DNA from: Novosphingobium sp.
GTDB lineage: Bacteria; Pseudomonadota; Alphaproteobacteria; Sphingomonadales; Sphingomonadaceae
Assembly (NCBI GenBank): GCA_017745295.1
Contig: JAGHZR010000017.1
Coordinates: 32,424-96,423, forward strand
DNA length: 64,000 nucleotides
Direction of reading: 5' to 3'
The notes under the pieces are model-generated. The model had not been told where the DNA came from, did no database searches, and worked only from the letters and a program-made list of their open reading frames with translations. The translations under genes and the position numbers were made by a program. This document shows, one piece after another, positions 44,466-52,902 of this stretch (position 1 is the first letter of the stretch; each line of letters begins with the position of its first letter).

Positions 44466-45899
44466 TCAACCTTCCATCTCTTCCAACTCGCGGCCCTTGG
44501 TCTCGTTGACCATGGCACGCACGAAGAAGAACGAAACCGCCGCGAAGAACGCATAGCCGGTGTAGGTCACGGCAAGGCCAGGGCTGACGGCCAGCGCCGG
44601 GAAGCTCACCGAGACCGCTGCATTGGCGATCCACTGCGCGAAGCCCGCAACCGCGAGGCCGGAGCCGCGGATCTGGTTGGGGAACATCTCGCCGAGCATG
44701 ACCCACATGATCGGGCCCCAGCTCATATTGAAGAAGATCACGTAGAGATTGGCGGCGACCAACGCGATCACCCCGTTGTTGCCGGGCAGCGAGACCGCGC
44801 CGTCGGCGCCGGTGACGGCGGTCGAGAAGGCATAGGCCACGGTCGCCAGGGTCACGGCCATGCCCGCCGAGCCGATCAGCAGCAGCGGCTTGCGCCCGAT
44901 GCGGTCCACCAGCGCGATCGTCGCGAGGCAGGCCCCGATGGAGAGCACGCCGGAGAGGATGTTGGTCTGCAGCGCATAGTCTTCCGAGAAACCGACCGCT
45001 TCCCACAGGGTCGCGCCGTAGTAGAACACCACGTTGATGCCGACGAGCTGCTGGAACACCGCGAGGCCGATGCCTGCCCAGACGATCGGGCGAATGCGGC
45101 CGGTGGTCTTCTCGATCAGGTCGGAAAGCTTGGGCTTGTGGTGGTCTGCGGCGAGGCTGGCGCGGATTTCGGCGACCTTGCGGTCAGCCTCTTCGGTGCC
45201 GAACAGCTTGGTCAGCACGGCATGGGCGCGCGATTCCTGCCCCTTGACGACCAGGTAGCGCGGGCTTTCGGGGATGATAAGCAGCGCCAGGAAGTAGATC
45301 GCGGCGGGGATCGACTGGAGCCAGAACATCCAGCGCCAGGCCGGAAGGTCCAGCCAGAGCGGTTCGGTGGAACCGCCCGCGTAGCGCGCGAGCACGAAGT
45401 TGGCGATGAAGGCACCTGTGAGGCCGGTGATGATCATCACCTGCTGCACGCTCGACAGACGGCCGCGAATGGCGGCGGGCGTCACTTCCGAGATATAGAC
45501 CGGCGAGATGACGCTGGCCGCGCCGACGCCGAGGCCGCCGACGATGCGCGCAAGGATGAAGATGACCGAGGAACCGGCCGCGCCGGCCACCAGGGCGCTG
45601 ACGAAGAACAGCACGGCGGAGAGCATCATCACGCCGCGGCGGCCGATGACGTCGGCCATGCGGCCTGCGGCGAAGGCGCCGATCGACGAGCCGACCAGGA
45701 TCGCGCCGACATTGAAGCCGATGCCGAGCTTTCCGAGATCGAAGGCAGCTTCAAGCCCCTTCTGGGTGCCGTTGATAACGCCGGAATCGTAGCCGAACAT
45801 GAAACCGCCGATCGTGGCGACAGCCACGATGGCGATGATGAACGCCATGTTGATCCGGCTTTCCGAACCAATCGCTGGCCCAGTCTGCGCCGCAGTCAT
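44466..45899 (-). CDS. MFS sugar porter (XylE/GalP type)
   Basis: A 477-residue proton-linked sugar transporter of the sugar porter family with 12 helices. Signatures: GRMADVIGRRGVMM (loop 2-3), PVYISEVTPAAIRGRL (after helix 4), PESPRYLVVKGQE (loop 6-7), FQQLVGINVVFYYG (helix 7) and DRIGRKPLLLIG. The QQLVGIN block is the sugar-binding part seen in xylose and glucose porters. The start at 45899 has AAGAGG. It lies 64 bp after the lactonase gene and is the last gene of the xylXBC operon, so D-xylose is the probable cargo. Confidence 0.92.
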   Translation of the reverse strand: MTAAQTGPAIGSESRINMAFIIAIVAVATIGGFMFGYDSGVINGTQKGLEAAFDLGKLGIGFNVGAILVGSSIGAFAAGRMADVIGRRGVMMLSAVLFFVSALVAGAAGSSVIFILARIVGGLGVGAASVISPVYISEVTPAAIRGRLSSVQQVMIITGLTGAFIANFVLARYAGGSTEPLWLDLPAWRWMFWLQSIPAAIYFLALLIIPESPRYLVVKGQESRAHAVLTKLFGTEEADRKVAEIRASLAADHHKPKLSDLIEKTTGRIRPIVWAGIGLAVFQQLVGINVVFYYGATLWEAVGFSEDYALQTNILSGVLSIGACLATIALVDRIGRKPLLLIGSAGMAVTLATVAYAFSTAVTGADGAVSLPGNNGVIALVAANLYVIFFNMSWGPIMWVMLGEMFPNQIRGSGLAVAGFAQWIANAAVSVSFPALAVSPGLAVTYTGYAFFAAVSFFFVRAMVNETKGRELEEMEG

Positions 45900-45963
45900 T
45901 CCTCTTTCCCCTTCATCGAGATGCGCGATATTATTTTTGGCGCCCGAAATCAGTTGCCGGGAC

Positions 45964-46824
45964 TTAGCTGTTGGCGGGGGATACCGGCAAGCCGGAAACG
46001 CCCGGATCGAAAGCAAAAACATCGCCTGCAAGCGGCTGCTGTTCCAGCTCCGCTGCGGAAAGCCCCTTGCGCGCCGTGGTGGCATAGGCGGTGCCGAGGC
46101 CCGGACCGCCGAAAGCGATCTTCGTGATATTGGCGACCGGGAACTTCACGGCCTCCATCAGCTTGCCCGCCGGGTCGTAACGACGCACGGCCCAGCCGCC
46201 GAAAAGGCCGGTCCAGAGGCAGCCCTCGGCATCGATCACGCAGCCGTCAGGCCAGCCCGCGCCGTCCTCGATAGTGACGAACAGTTCGGGCGTGCCGAGC
46301 GTACCATCTTCGCTGACAGCGACGCGCCAGATCGTCTTGCCCAGCGTGTCGGTGTGCCAGAGCGTCCGCCCGTCGGCGCTGATAGCGGGACCATTGGTGA
46401 TGACCACCTCGGGCAGCCCGGCATGGGCGCAATGCCCCTTGTCGAGCCGGTAGAGCGCGCCCGAAGCCTCGGTCTCGTCGTCGTGCATCGAGCCCAGCCA
46501 AATGCGGCCCGCAGGATCGGTGGCGGCATCGTTCAGTCGGTTGTCCGGACGGGTCGGCTCCGGGTCGTGCAGCAGCGAGAACGTGCCGGTTTCCGGGCTG
46601 AAGCGGTGCAGGCCGGTCTTGACCCCGGCGATCATGTCGCCGCGCTCGGTCGGCAGCGCCCAGCCGATCTGGTCGGGCGCATGCCACATGTCGAGCATGC
46701 CCGTCGCCGGATCGTGCCGGTAGAGCCGGTGCTCCTTGATATCGACGAACCACAGGCGGTCGCCGGTCCAGACCGGCCCCTCGCCCAGCGTGGCGCCGAT
46801 GGAGAGGACGGATTCCGGCTTCAT
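45964..46824 (-). CDS. xylC: SMP-30/gluconolactonase family lactonase, probable xylonolactonase
   Basis: A 286-residue six-bladed beta-propeller of the SMP-30 family. The metal-binding Glu is in TLGEGPVW, the Asn in VITNGPAISADG and the Asp in GWPDGCVIDAEG. In the Weimberg pathway XylC opens D-xylono-lactone to D-xylonate; the gene sits directly after xylB, which makes the lactone, so that role is very likely here. An ATG at 46842 would overlap the xylB stop by 17 bases; the ATG at 46824 avoids this. Confidence 0.85.
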   Translation of the reverse strand: MKPESVLSIGATLGEGPVWTGDRLWFVDIKEHRLYRHDPATGMLDMWHAPDQIGWALPTERGDMIAGVKTGLHRFSPETGTFSLLHDPEPTRPDNRLNDAATDPAGRIWLGSMHDDETEASGALYRLDKGHCAHAGLPEVVITNGPAISADGRTLWHTDTLGKTIWRVAVSEDGTLGTPELFVTIEDGAGWPDGCVIDAEGCLWTGLFGGWAVRRYDPAGKLMEAVKFPVANITKIAFGGPGLGTAYATTARKGLSAAELEQQPLAGDVFAFDPGVSGLPVSPANS

Positions 46825-46825
46825 C

Positions 46826-47578
46826 TCAGCGCCACCCGGCATCGACGAAGTAGTCGTGGCCCGTGCACATGGCGCCGTCGTCCGAGGCCAGGAACAGGCA
46901 GAGCGCGGCGACGTCGGCAGGCTGGATGCGCGCCTTCAGGCACTGTGCGGCCATGATCTCGGCCTCGCCCTCGGGCGTGTACCACTGCTTCTGGCGCGGG
47001 GTATCGACATTGCCCGGAACGATCGTGTTGACGCGGATATTGTCCGCGCCCAGATCGCGCGCCATCGCGCGGGTCATGCCCTCGATAGCCGCCTTTGCGG
47101 TCTGGTAGAGCACGAGGTCGGGCAGGCCGAGGTGCCAGCTGATCGAACCGAAGTTCAGGATCACGCCCGAGCCTTGCGCCTTCATGCCGGGCAGAACGGC
47201 TTGGGCAACGAAGAACTGATGCCGCAGGTTGGTGGCCATGCGATCGTCCCAATAGGCGGGCGTCACGTCGTCGATCGTGTGACGATCGTCGTTGGCGGCA
47301 TTGTTGAGCAGCACGTCGACCCCGCCCAGCAGGCCCGAAAGCTCGGCCATGGTCGCGGCGGTGGCGTCAAGGTCGCGAAGATCGCAGGCGCGGAAATGCG
47401 TGCCCGGCAGCGAAGCGGAAAGCGCTTCGCCGGCGGCGGCATTGATGTCCACGAAAGCGACCTGGGCGCCCTGCGCGACGAAAGCCTCGACAAGGCCCGC
47501 ACCGATGCCGGTGCCGCCGCCCGTGATGACCACGCGCTTGCCCTTGAGGCTGGGATAGATGGCGGAATGTTTGGTCAT
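46826..47578 (-). CDS. xylB: D-xylose 1-dehydrogenase, SDR family
   Basis: A 250-residue short-chain dehydrogenase that oxidises D-xylose to D-xylono-lactone with NAD. It closely resembles the Caulobacter crescentus xylose dehydrogenase as I recall it, from the N-terminal SAIYPSLKGKRVVITGGG to the C-terminal block CTGH(D/E)Y, including the rare blocks NDDRH, GSISWHLGL and WYTPEGEA. Catalytic Ser145, Tyr158 and Lys162 are in place, and the glycine motif is TGGGTGIG. It is the first oxidation step of the Weimberg pathway and lies between xylX and xylC. Confidence 0.93.
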   Translation of the reverse strand: MTKHSAIYPSLKGKRVVITGGGTGIGAGLVEAFVAQGAQVAFVDINAAAGEALSASLPGTHFRACDLRDLDATAATMAELSGLLGGVDVLLNNAANDDRHTIDDVTPAYWDDRMATNLRHQFFVAQAVLPGMKAQGSGVILNFGSISWHLGLPDLVLYQTAKAAIEGMTRAMARDLGADNIRVNTIVPGNVDTPRQKQWYTPEGEAEIMAAQCLKARIQPADVAALCLFLASDDGAMCTGHDYFVDAGWR

Positions 47579-47591
47579 GGATGGGCCTTCA

Positions 47592-48695
47592 TCAAGCCTT
47601 GAGCAGGCCGCGCGAGAGCAGGTTGGCGTAGAGCGCGGCGATACCGGTGCGCCAGGGCGCGGCATCGCGCGAGGTGACGACACGGTTCCGGAGTTGGCCG
47701 AGCTTGTCGCTCTCGATGGTGACGACGTCGCCCACCTTGTGGGTGAAGCCGCGACCCACCTCGTCGCGGTCCTGCACGGGCGCGAAGAGCGTGCCGAGGA
47801 ATAGCACGAAGCCGTCGGGATAGTGATGCTCGCTCAGCGTCTGGCGCACGAGATCGAGCGGATCGCGGCTGATCTCGGCCATGTTGCTGGTGCCGCGCAG
47901 CACGAACTGGTCCTCGCCGGTGATCGAGAGGCGCACTTCGGCGACGCGCACATCGTCGATGGTGAAGCTCTCGTCGAAAATGCGGACCAGCGGGCCGAGC
48001 GAGCAGGAGGCGTTGTTGTCCTTGGCCTTGCCCAGCAGCAGGGCCGAGCGACCCTCGAAATCGCGCAAGTTCACGTCGTTGCCGAGCGTCGCGCCGACGG
48101 CCTGGCCGTCGCTGCCGACCAGCAGGGCGATCTCCGGCTCGGGGTTGTTCCAGCTCGAATCCGAACGCACGCCGATCTCGGCGCCGACGCCGACGGTGGA
48201 GAGCACCGGCGACTTGGTGAAGACTTCCGCATCGGGACCGATCGCGACTTCGAGATACTGCGACCAGAGGCCGTCCTCGATCAGCGCGGCCTTGAGCGCG
48301 GCGGCGCCTTCGGAGCCGGGCACGACCGAGCGAATCTGGCCGCCGATGCGCGCTTCCAAACGCTCGCGAATGGCGGCGGCGGCGCTCCAGTCACCACGGG
48401 CGCGCTCTTCGATCACGCGCTCGATGGCGGAAGTCGCGAAAGTGACGCCGCAGGCCTTGACGCACTGGAGATCGACCGGGCTGAGCAGGTTCACCGCTTC
48501 GGGATCGAAAGCCCCCAGACGCGCGCCGCCGGTGCCGGAGAAATCGCCAGCCTCGACCAGCGCCGAAACGGTCGGCGCCACGGCGGACATGTCGATCAGT
48601 TCGCCGCGAACGACGAGAATCGGGCTGGGCCCTTCACCGAAGTCGGCGCGTCCCAGAAATGTACCGGAAGTCCAGTCGGCAGGCATCAACGACAT
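47592..48695 (-). CDS. xylX: 2-keto-3-deoxy-D-xylonate dehydratase, FAH family
   Basis: A 367-residue fumarylacetoacetate-hydrolase-fold enzyme that dehydrates 2-keto-3-deoxy-xylonate to 2-oxoglutarate semialdehyde. It matches Caulobacter XylX closely by memory: LGRADFGEGPSP, SPVDLQCVKACGVTFA, DGLWSQYLEVAIGPDAE, WNNPEPEIALL, GNDVNLRDFEGRSALLL, and the C-terminal FTHKVGD block. The start is uncertain: ATG at 48695 (used here) gives the family's usual N terminus; ATGs at 48686 and 48731 are also in frame. It is the first gene of the xylX-xylB-xylC-porter operon and has a LacI-type operator 48 bp upstream. Confidence 0.92.
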   Translation of the reverse strand: MSLMPADWTSGTFLGRADFGEGPSPILVVRGELIDMSAVAPTVSALVEAGDFSGTGGARLGAFDPEAVNLLSPVDLQCVKACGVTFATSAIERVIEERARGDWSAAAAIRERLEARIGGQIRSVVPGSEGAAALKAALIEDGLWSQYLEVAIGPDAEVFTKSPVLSTVGVGAEIGVRSDSSWNNPEPEIALLVGSDGQAVGATLGNDVNLRDFEGRSALLLGKAKDNNASCSLGPLVRIFDESFTIDDVRVAEVRLSITGEDQFVLRGTSNMAEISRDPLDLVRQTLSEHHYPDGFVLFLGTLFAPVQDRDEVGRGFTHKVGDVVTIESDKLGQLRNRVVTSRDAAPWRTGIAALYANLLSRGLLKA

Positions 48696-48742
48696 GCAGT
48701 CTCGGGATTCGCCACGGATTCCCCCTCCCATGTTTCTTTGAG

Positions 48743-48756
48743 TGATAGCGCTACCA
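48743..48756. promoter_or_regulatory. LacI-type operator upstream of xylX
   Basis: TGATAGCGCTACCA, 48 bp upstream of the start codon. It is an exact reverse-complement match to the TonB receptor operator at 31330-31343. Confidence 0.75.
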
Positions 48757-48871
48757 ATTGTCGGATCGGGGGGCTTTGTCAAGACCGATCGAGCAGGCGC
48801 CAAACACCCGGGCGGGAAGTCCTCCGCAACATTTCAGGATACGGGGCAAAATCCGCCCCGGAATGCCGGGT

Positions 48872-50077
48872 TCAGAGGAAAGAGGGGGGCGAGGCCGCTG
48901 CTGCCCTGCGCGGGTGCCGATCCGGTTCGGCGAGGCCGCCGCCCGGCAATCGCGCAGACCCGCGCCGCCGGGAAGCCAGCCGTTGAAGCGCTCTCGTGGA
49001 GATCACCCGAATGCCGCCTTCGGAGATGGCGCACCACTTGCCGTGCTCGGCCAGTTCGGCATCGAGGTCGAAACCATCGGGAACCACGGCATCGGCTAGG
49101 ACGATCGCATTGGACATCTTCACTGCCCGCCCGATCCTGGCGCCCGGCAGCAGCACGACATTGCGCAAGATCGATCCGAAGCCGATCGCGCGGCGGTCTC
49201 CCAGTCCGTGGAGGACGGGATGTTCGAGCGGCCATGCGGGATCGAGCGGCAGCGAGCCGTCGAGCAATTGCCGCTGCACGCCGTGATAGGCATCGAGCGT
49301 ACCGAGATCCCGCCACAGCGGCTCCCGCCCCTGGCGTCCGGGCAAGGCATAGGCGAAGGCGGTGCCGCAGGAAACGAGTGCTGGAACGATGTGCCTGCCG
49401 AAGTCGAGATCGGCCACGGTGCCTTCGATCTCCTTAAGCAAATCCCGCAGGAGCGGCCATGGGAAAACGTAGATGCCCATGGAAGCAAGGGCGAAGCCCG
49501 GCCGGTCGGGCGCTGGCGGGGCGATGAACGGCTTCTCGACGAAAGCGGTGATGCGATAGGCGGAATCGACTTCGAGCACGCCCAGCCCGGTCGCCTGGTC
49601 CTGCGGGACATGGACGACGCCCAGCGTCACTTCGGCGCCGGTGGCGATATGGCGGTCCACGAAGGGTCGATAGTCCATCTGGTAGAGATGGTCCCCGGCC
49701 AGGACCACGACATGACGTGGCGCGATCAGATCGATCTCGTCGATCACGCAGGAAACGGCGGCGGCGGTGCCCTCGTAAGGGCCATAGTCCGCGCCGTCGA
49801 GGATCGAGATATCCGTCTGCGCGGCTTCGGCCTGCCAGCTTTCCAGGAGGTGCCGATGAAGCGTATCGGGCTGGTACTGGGTCAGCACCATGGCCTCGTC
49901 GAAACCGGAATTGACCACGTTGGCAAGCGTGAAGTCGATCAGCCGCGCATGGGGACCAATCGGCAGCGCCGGCTTCGCCTCGTGATCGGTCAGATCGTGG
50001 AGGCGGCTTCCCCGGCCGCCCGCCAGGACGATCGCGAGTACATTTCCGTTACGGTCTTCAGAACTGACACGGCCCAT
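48872..50077 (-). CDS. GlgC-like sugar-1-phosphate nucleotidyltransferase
   Basis: A 401-residue member of the glucose-1-phosphate adenylyltransferase family. The nucleotide loop is VLAGGRGSRLHDLTD, followed by KPALPIGPHARLIDFTLANV, the sugar-binding FVEKP and the block LWRDLGTLDAYH. The left-handed beta-helix at the C terminus is short and the last 30 residues (RRRGSARLPGG onwards) are basic and low in complexity, which is atypical. No glgA, glgB or glgP gene is near; instead the upstream neighbour (100 bp) is a GH130 phosphorylase. It may make ADP-glucose or another NDP-sugar. Confidence 0.82.
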   Translation of the reverse strand: MGRVSSEDRNGNVLAIVLAGGRGSRLHDLTDHEAKPALPIGPHARLIDFTLANVVNSGFDEAMVLTQYQPDTLHRHLLESWQAEAAQTDISILDGADYGPYEGTAAAVSCVIDEIDLIAPRHVVVLAGDHLYQMDYRPFVDRHIATGAEVTLGVVHVPQDQATGLGVLEVDSAYRITAFVEKPFIAPPAPDRPGFALASMGIYVFPWPLLRDLLKEIEGTVADLDFGRHIVPALVSCGTAFAYALPGRQGREPLWRDLGTLDAYHGVQRQLLDGSLPLDPAWPLEHPVLHGLGDRRAIGFGSILRNVVLLPGARIGRAVKMSNAIVLADAVVPDGFDLDAELAEHGKWCAISEGGIRVISTRALQRLASRRRGSARLPGGGLAEPDRHPRRAAAASPPSFL

Positions 50078-50177
50078 TCGCCCCTCTTCGCAGCAGCATT
50101 CCTGCGCTGCCTAATTCCCGAGGGAAGGCCCCGGTTCCGCCATACCGCGCACGGTTCGTCGCATTCGCGGCTCTCTT

Positions 50178-51320
50178 TCAGGCGGCGCTGAACCGCGACT
50201 TTGGAATGTGGGTGATGCGGCAGGCGAGATCGGCCTCTCCCGAGGCGGCGATGTAGTGGTCCCCGGCATCAGCGATTCCCGTCGTGAAAACAACGTCGTG
50301 GAGGTACATCTGCGCCGCCAGCGACTGGGTGAGCGCCGGATTTGCCTCGATCAGCGGTCCGTCTCCGGTGCGCAGGATGCGGGAGGGGTCATCGCGGTCG
50401 AGGATCGACCAGTAAGTGCGATAGATGCCGACGATTTCCTTCGGCTCCACCCCGTGCCAGAGCGTCAGCCAGCCCTCGTCGGTGAGGATCGGCGGCGCGC
50501 CTCCGCCCATGCGCGCGGTGGCCGGCATATCCGAACGCGGCCGGATGCCGGGCTTGCGGCCGGGCTTCCAGAACCGGGCGTCCGGCGAATGGGCAAGGTT
50601 GATCGACGGCCCCGCGTGCCATTCGCTGCCGGGCGGATAGGCGAAATAGAGGTCGCCCAGAGGCCGCGTCTGCGCCCAGTAATACCCGCCGATCAGGCCC
50701 TCGAAGATCAGCATGTCCTTGTTCTGGTGGTCGAGCACGATATCCTCGAAGCGCCAGTCCAGCCCGTTTTCGGACGCGTAGAGCGTCGTCGATTGGCGCT
50801 CCGGACTGACCGAGCAGGTCGTCATCAGCCAGCTTTCGCCCACCTTGCTGATCCGTGCGTCCTCCACGCCGTAGCATTGCAGGCTGCTGCGGGGCGCCAC
50901 GGCGCGGTCGTAATGGACGGCAAGCACGTCCAACCCCGCGGCATCGAGTTCGACCGGGAGCAGCCAGGACAGCGAAGTTAGCGCCATCACCTTATAGCCG
51001 CCGCCGCGCAGCATGAACTTGCGGGGATCGGCGGTGTCAGCCTGTTCGAGCGGCCAGGCGTCCAGGACATAACGACCCTCGGTTCCATCCTCGCCCTCCC
51101 AGCGGATGGCGTGGACATGACCGTCCCGGATCGGCTCGCGCAGGGCCTCGGCAACGCGGACCATCATCAGCAGGTTGCCGGAGGGCAACCGCGTGAGCCC
51201 CGGATTGAACGCCCCCAGCACGTAAGTCTCTGTCTCCAGATGCCCGGCCAGCGGAGAGCGAGAGAGGTCCACGTCGTCGGGTACGAAGACAAGGCGGTCG
51301 TTCGGGAAAGGGGCTGGCAT
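50178..51320 (-). CDS. GH130 family glycoside phosphorylase/hydrolase
   Basis: A 380-residue five-bladed beta-propeller of family GH130. Members split beta-mannosides, mostly by phosphorolysis giving mannose 1-phosphate. The catalytic-Asp block is GVEDARIS and the flanking motifs FNPGLTRLPSGNLLMMVRVAE, GGAPPILTDEGWL and YWSILDRDD are typical. The ATG at 51320 is preceded by GGAAGAG; a TTG at 51344 would add eight residues. No signal peptide, so cytosolic. It appears to be in an operon with the GlgC-like gene, which could activate the sugar phosphate it makes. Confidence 0.85.
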   Translation of the reverse strand: MPAPFPNDRLVFVPDDVDLSRSPLAGHLETETYVLGAFNPGLTRLPSGNLLMMVRVAEALREPIRDGHVHAIRWEGEDGTEGRYVLDAWPLEQADTADPRKFMLRGGGYKVMALTSLSWLLPVELDAAGLDVLAVHYDRAVAPRSSLQCYGVEDARISKVGESWLMTTCSVSPERQSTTLYASENGLDWRFEDIVLDHQNKDMLIFEGLIGGYYWAQTRPLGDLYFAYPPGSEWHAGPSINLAHSPDARFWKPGRKPGIRPRSDMPATARMGGGAPPILTDEGWLTLWHGVEPKEIVGIYRTYWSILDRDDPSRILRTGDGPLIEANPALTQSLAAQMYLHDVVFTTGIADAGDHYIAASGEADLACRITHIPKSRFSAA

Positions 51321-51650
51321 CGTCGCGAACTCTTCCGAAGGCAAGCCGAAGCAAGCGGAACAAGGCTTTTCGCAAGGCTAACGCACCGGAAGGCACGCGG
51401 TGCCCGCCCGGCTTTCATGGCCCCTCTTCGCAGGCACGCCGGTTGACGTTCGAACGGGTCTGCCCCTAGTCGAAAGCAATATCTGCCGGGAACAAATTCA
51501 TCGGCATAGCCATTGATCCGGCTTGCAGGGTGTCCGCCCGGAAACCCCGGCACGGCATTCGCGCAAGGTCGCTTTGGCGGATCGCCCGATCGGCGGGACC
51601 ATGCTTTTCGCTAGCATCCCGCCGGTAGCACACCAGAACGAAGAGTACCC
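51321..51650. promoter_or_regulatory. Divergent promoter region with a hairpin before mscS
   Basis: 330 bases between the GH130 gene and the MscS gene. No coding capacity worth reporting. A hairpin lies at 51591-51624: CGGCGGGA and ATGCT (51591-51605) pair with AGCAT and CCCGCCG (51613-51624) around a small bulge; it would be in the 5' leader of mscS, ending 26 bp before its start. Confidence 0.45.
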
Positions 51651-52844
51651 ATGGCTGCAAGCACCCCCTCCCCCACCGGAACGCCCCCGTCTCCGCCCCC
51701 GCCCCAGCCTGCCGCACCCGACGTGCAGGCGCAGATCCAGGACCTCACCCACGCGACACTGGGCTGGTTCCAGACCTACTGGCTTCAGATCATTATCGCC
51801 GGCGCCATCGCCTTCGGCATCGTCACCGCGCTCTACGCCTTGCGCAGGCTTGGCGCCCGGCTGTGCCGACCCGGCCAGACGCGCGGCGCCTGGCTGACCG
51901 TGGTGGGCCGGGTGGCGGCCAAGACCACCAACTATTTCATCATCATGGTCGCCATCAAGGTCGTCGACAACTACGCCCAGACCCCGCCGATGCTGGACAA
52001 TCTGGTGACGTTCCTGTTCACCGTCGCCGCCGTGCTGCAATGCGCGATCTGGGCGCGCGAGCTGATCCTCGGCGCCATCGAGCACAAGACCGCCAGCGAG
52101 CATTTCCAGGGCGAGACGATCATCAACGCCATGGGCCTGATCCGGCTGCTGGTGAGCGTGGTGGTCTTCGCGGTCGCCGCCGTGGTCCTGCTGGATAACC
52201 TCGGCGTCAACGTCACCGGCCTCGTCGCCGGTCTCGGTGTCGGCGGCATCGCCATCGGCCTGGCCGCACAGGGCATCTTCGCCGACCTCTTCGCGGCGCT
52301 GGCGATCATCTTCGACCGTCCGTTCAGCAAGGGCGACCAGATCAGCTACGGCACCAGCAGCGGCACGATCGAGGCGATCGGCCTCAAGTCAACCCGCATC
52401 CGCGCCTATACCGGCGAACTGCGCGTGATCTCCAACAAGGCCCTGCTCGACCAGGAACTGCTGAACGTCACCAAGCGCGACCACATCCGGATGCCGTTCT
52501 CGATCGGCGTGGCCTACGAAACGCCGCCGGAAACGCTGGCACGGATTCCCGCCATCCTAAAAGAACTGGTCGAAGCCGAGGGCGCCAAGGCCGCACGGGC
52601 CGGATTCGAGACGTTCGGCGCCAGTTCGCTGGACTTCACTTTGCTGGTCGACGTTCCGGGCACGGACTGGTCGATCGCCCACCCGCTGCGCGACCGCCTG
52701 CTGGTGGCGATCATGAAACGCTTCGCGGCCGAAGGGATCTCGATCCCCTATCCCACCCAGACCACCTTCACGGCGGCGCCGGACGGCAGGCTCATCATGC
52801 CTTACCTGGATGGCGCGAGCACCCTGAGCGTCGAGCGGACCTGA
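51651..52844 (+). CDS. mscS: Small-conductance mechanosensitive channel (MscS family)
   Basis: A 397-residue inner-membrane channel that opens under membrane tension to release solutes. A Pro-rich N terminus (SPTGTPPSPPPPQPAAPDVQ, extracytoplasmic) precedes four to five helices. The pore helix block is VAGLGVGGIAIGLAAQGIF (glycine/alanine ridge), followed by the cytosolic beta-domain RPFSKGDQISYG and LRVISNKALLDQ. The GAAGAG site seven bases before the ATG at 51651 supports the start. A terminator follows the stop. Confidence 0.93.
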   Translation: MAASTPSPTGTPPSPPPPQPAAPDVQAQIQDLTHATLGWFQTYWLQIIIAGAIAFGIVTALYALRRLGARLCRPGQTRGAWLTVVGRVAAKTTNYFIIMVAIKVVDNYAQTPPMLDNLVTFLFTVAAVLQCAIWARELILGAIEHKTASEHFQGETIINAMGLIRLLVSVVVFAVAAVVLLDNLGVNVTGLVAGLGVGGIAIGLAAQGIFADLFAALAIIFDRPFSKGDQISYGTSSGTIEAIGLKSTRIRAYTGELRVISNKALLDQELLNVTKRDHIRMPFSIGVAYETPPETLARIPAILKELVEAEGAKAARAGFETFGASSLDFTLLVDVPGTDWSIAHPLRDRLLVAIMKRFAAEGISIPYPTQTTFTAAPDGRLIMPYLDGASTLSVERT

Positions 52845-52851
52845 ATGCACA

Positions 52852-52881
52852 AAGCCCCGGTCGCCATCACGGCCGGGGCTT
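52852..52881. terminator. Intrinsic terminator between mscS and fbp
   Basis: AAGCCCCGG (52852-52860) pairs with CCGGGGCTT (52873-52881). The genes are convergent, and the stem can serve both. Confidence 0.7.
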
Positions 52882-52902
52882 CACTCGAACCTTCCAGCAG
52901 GT

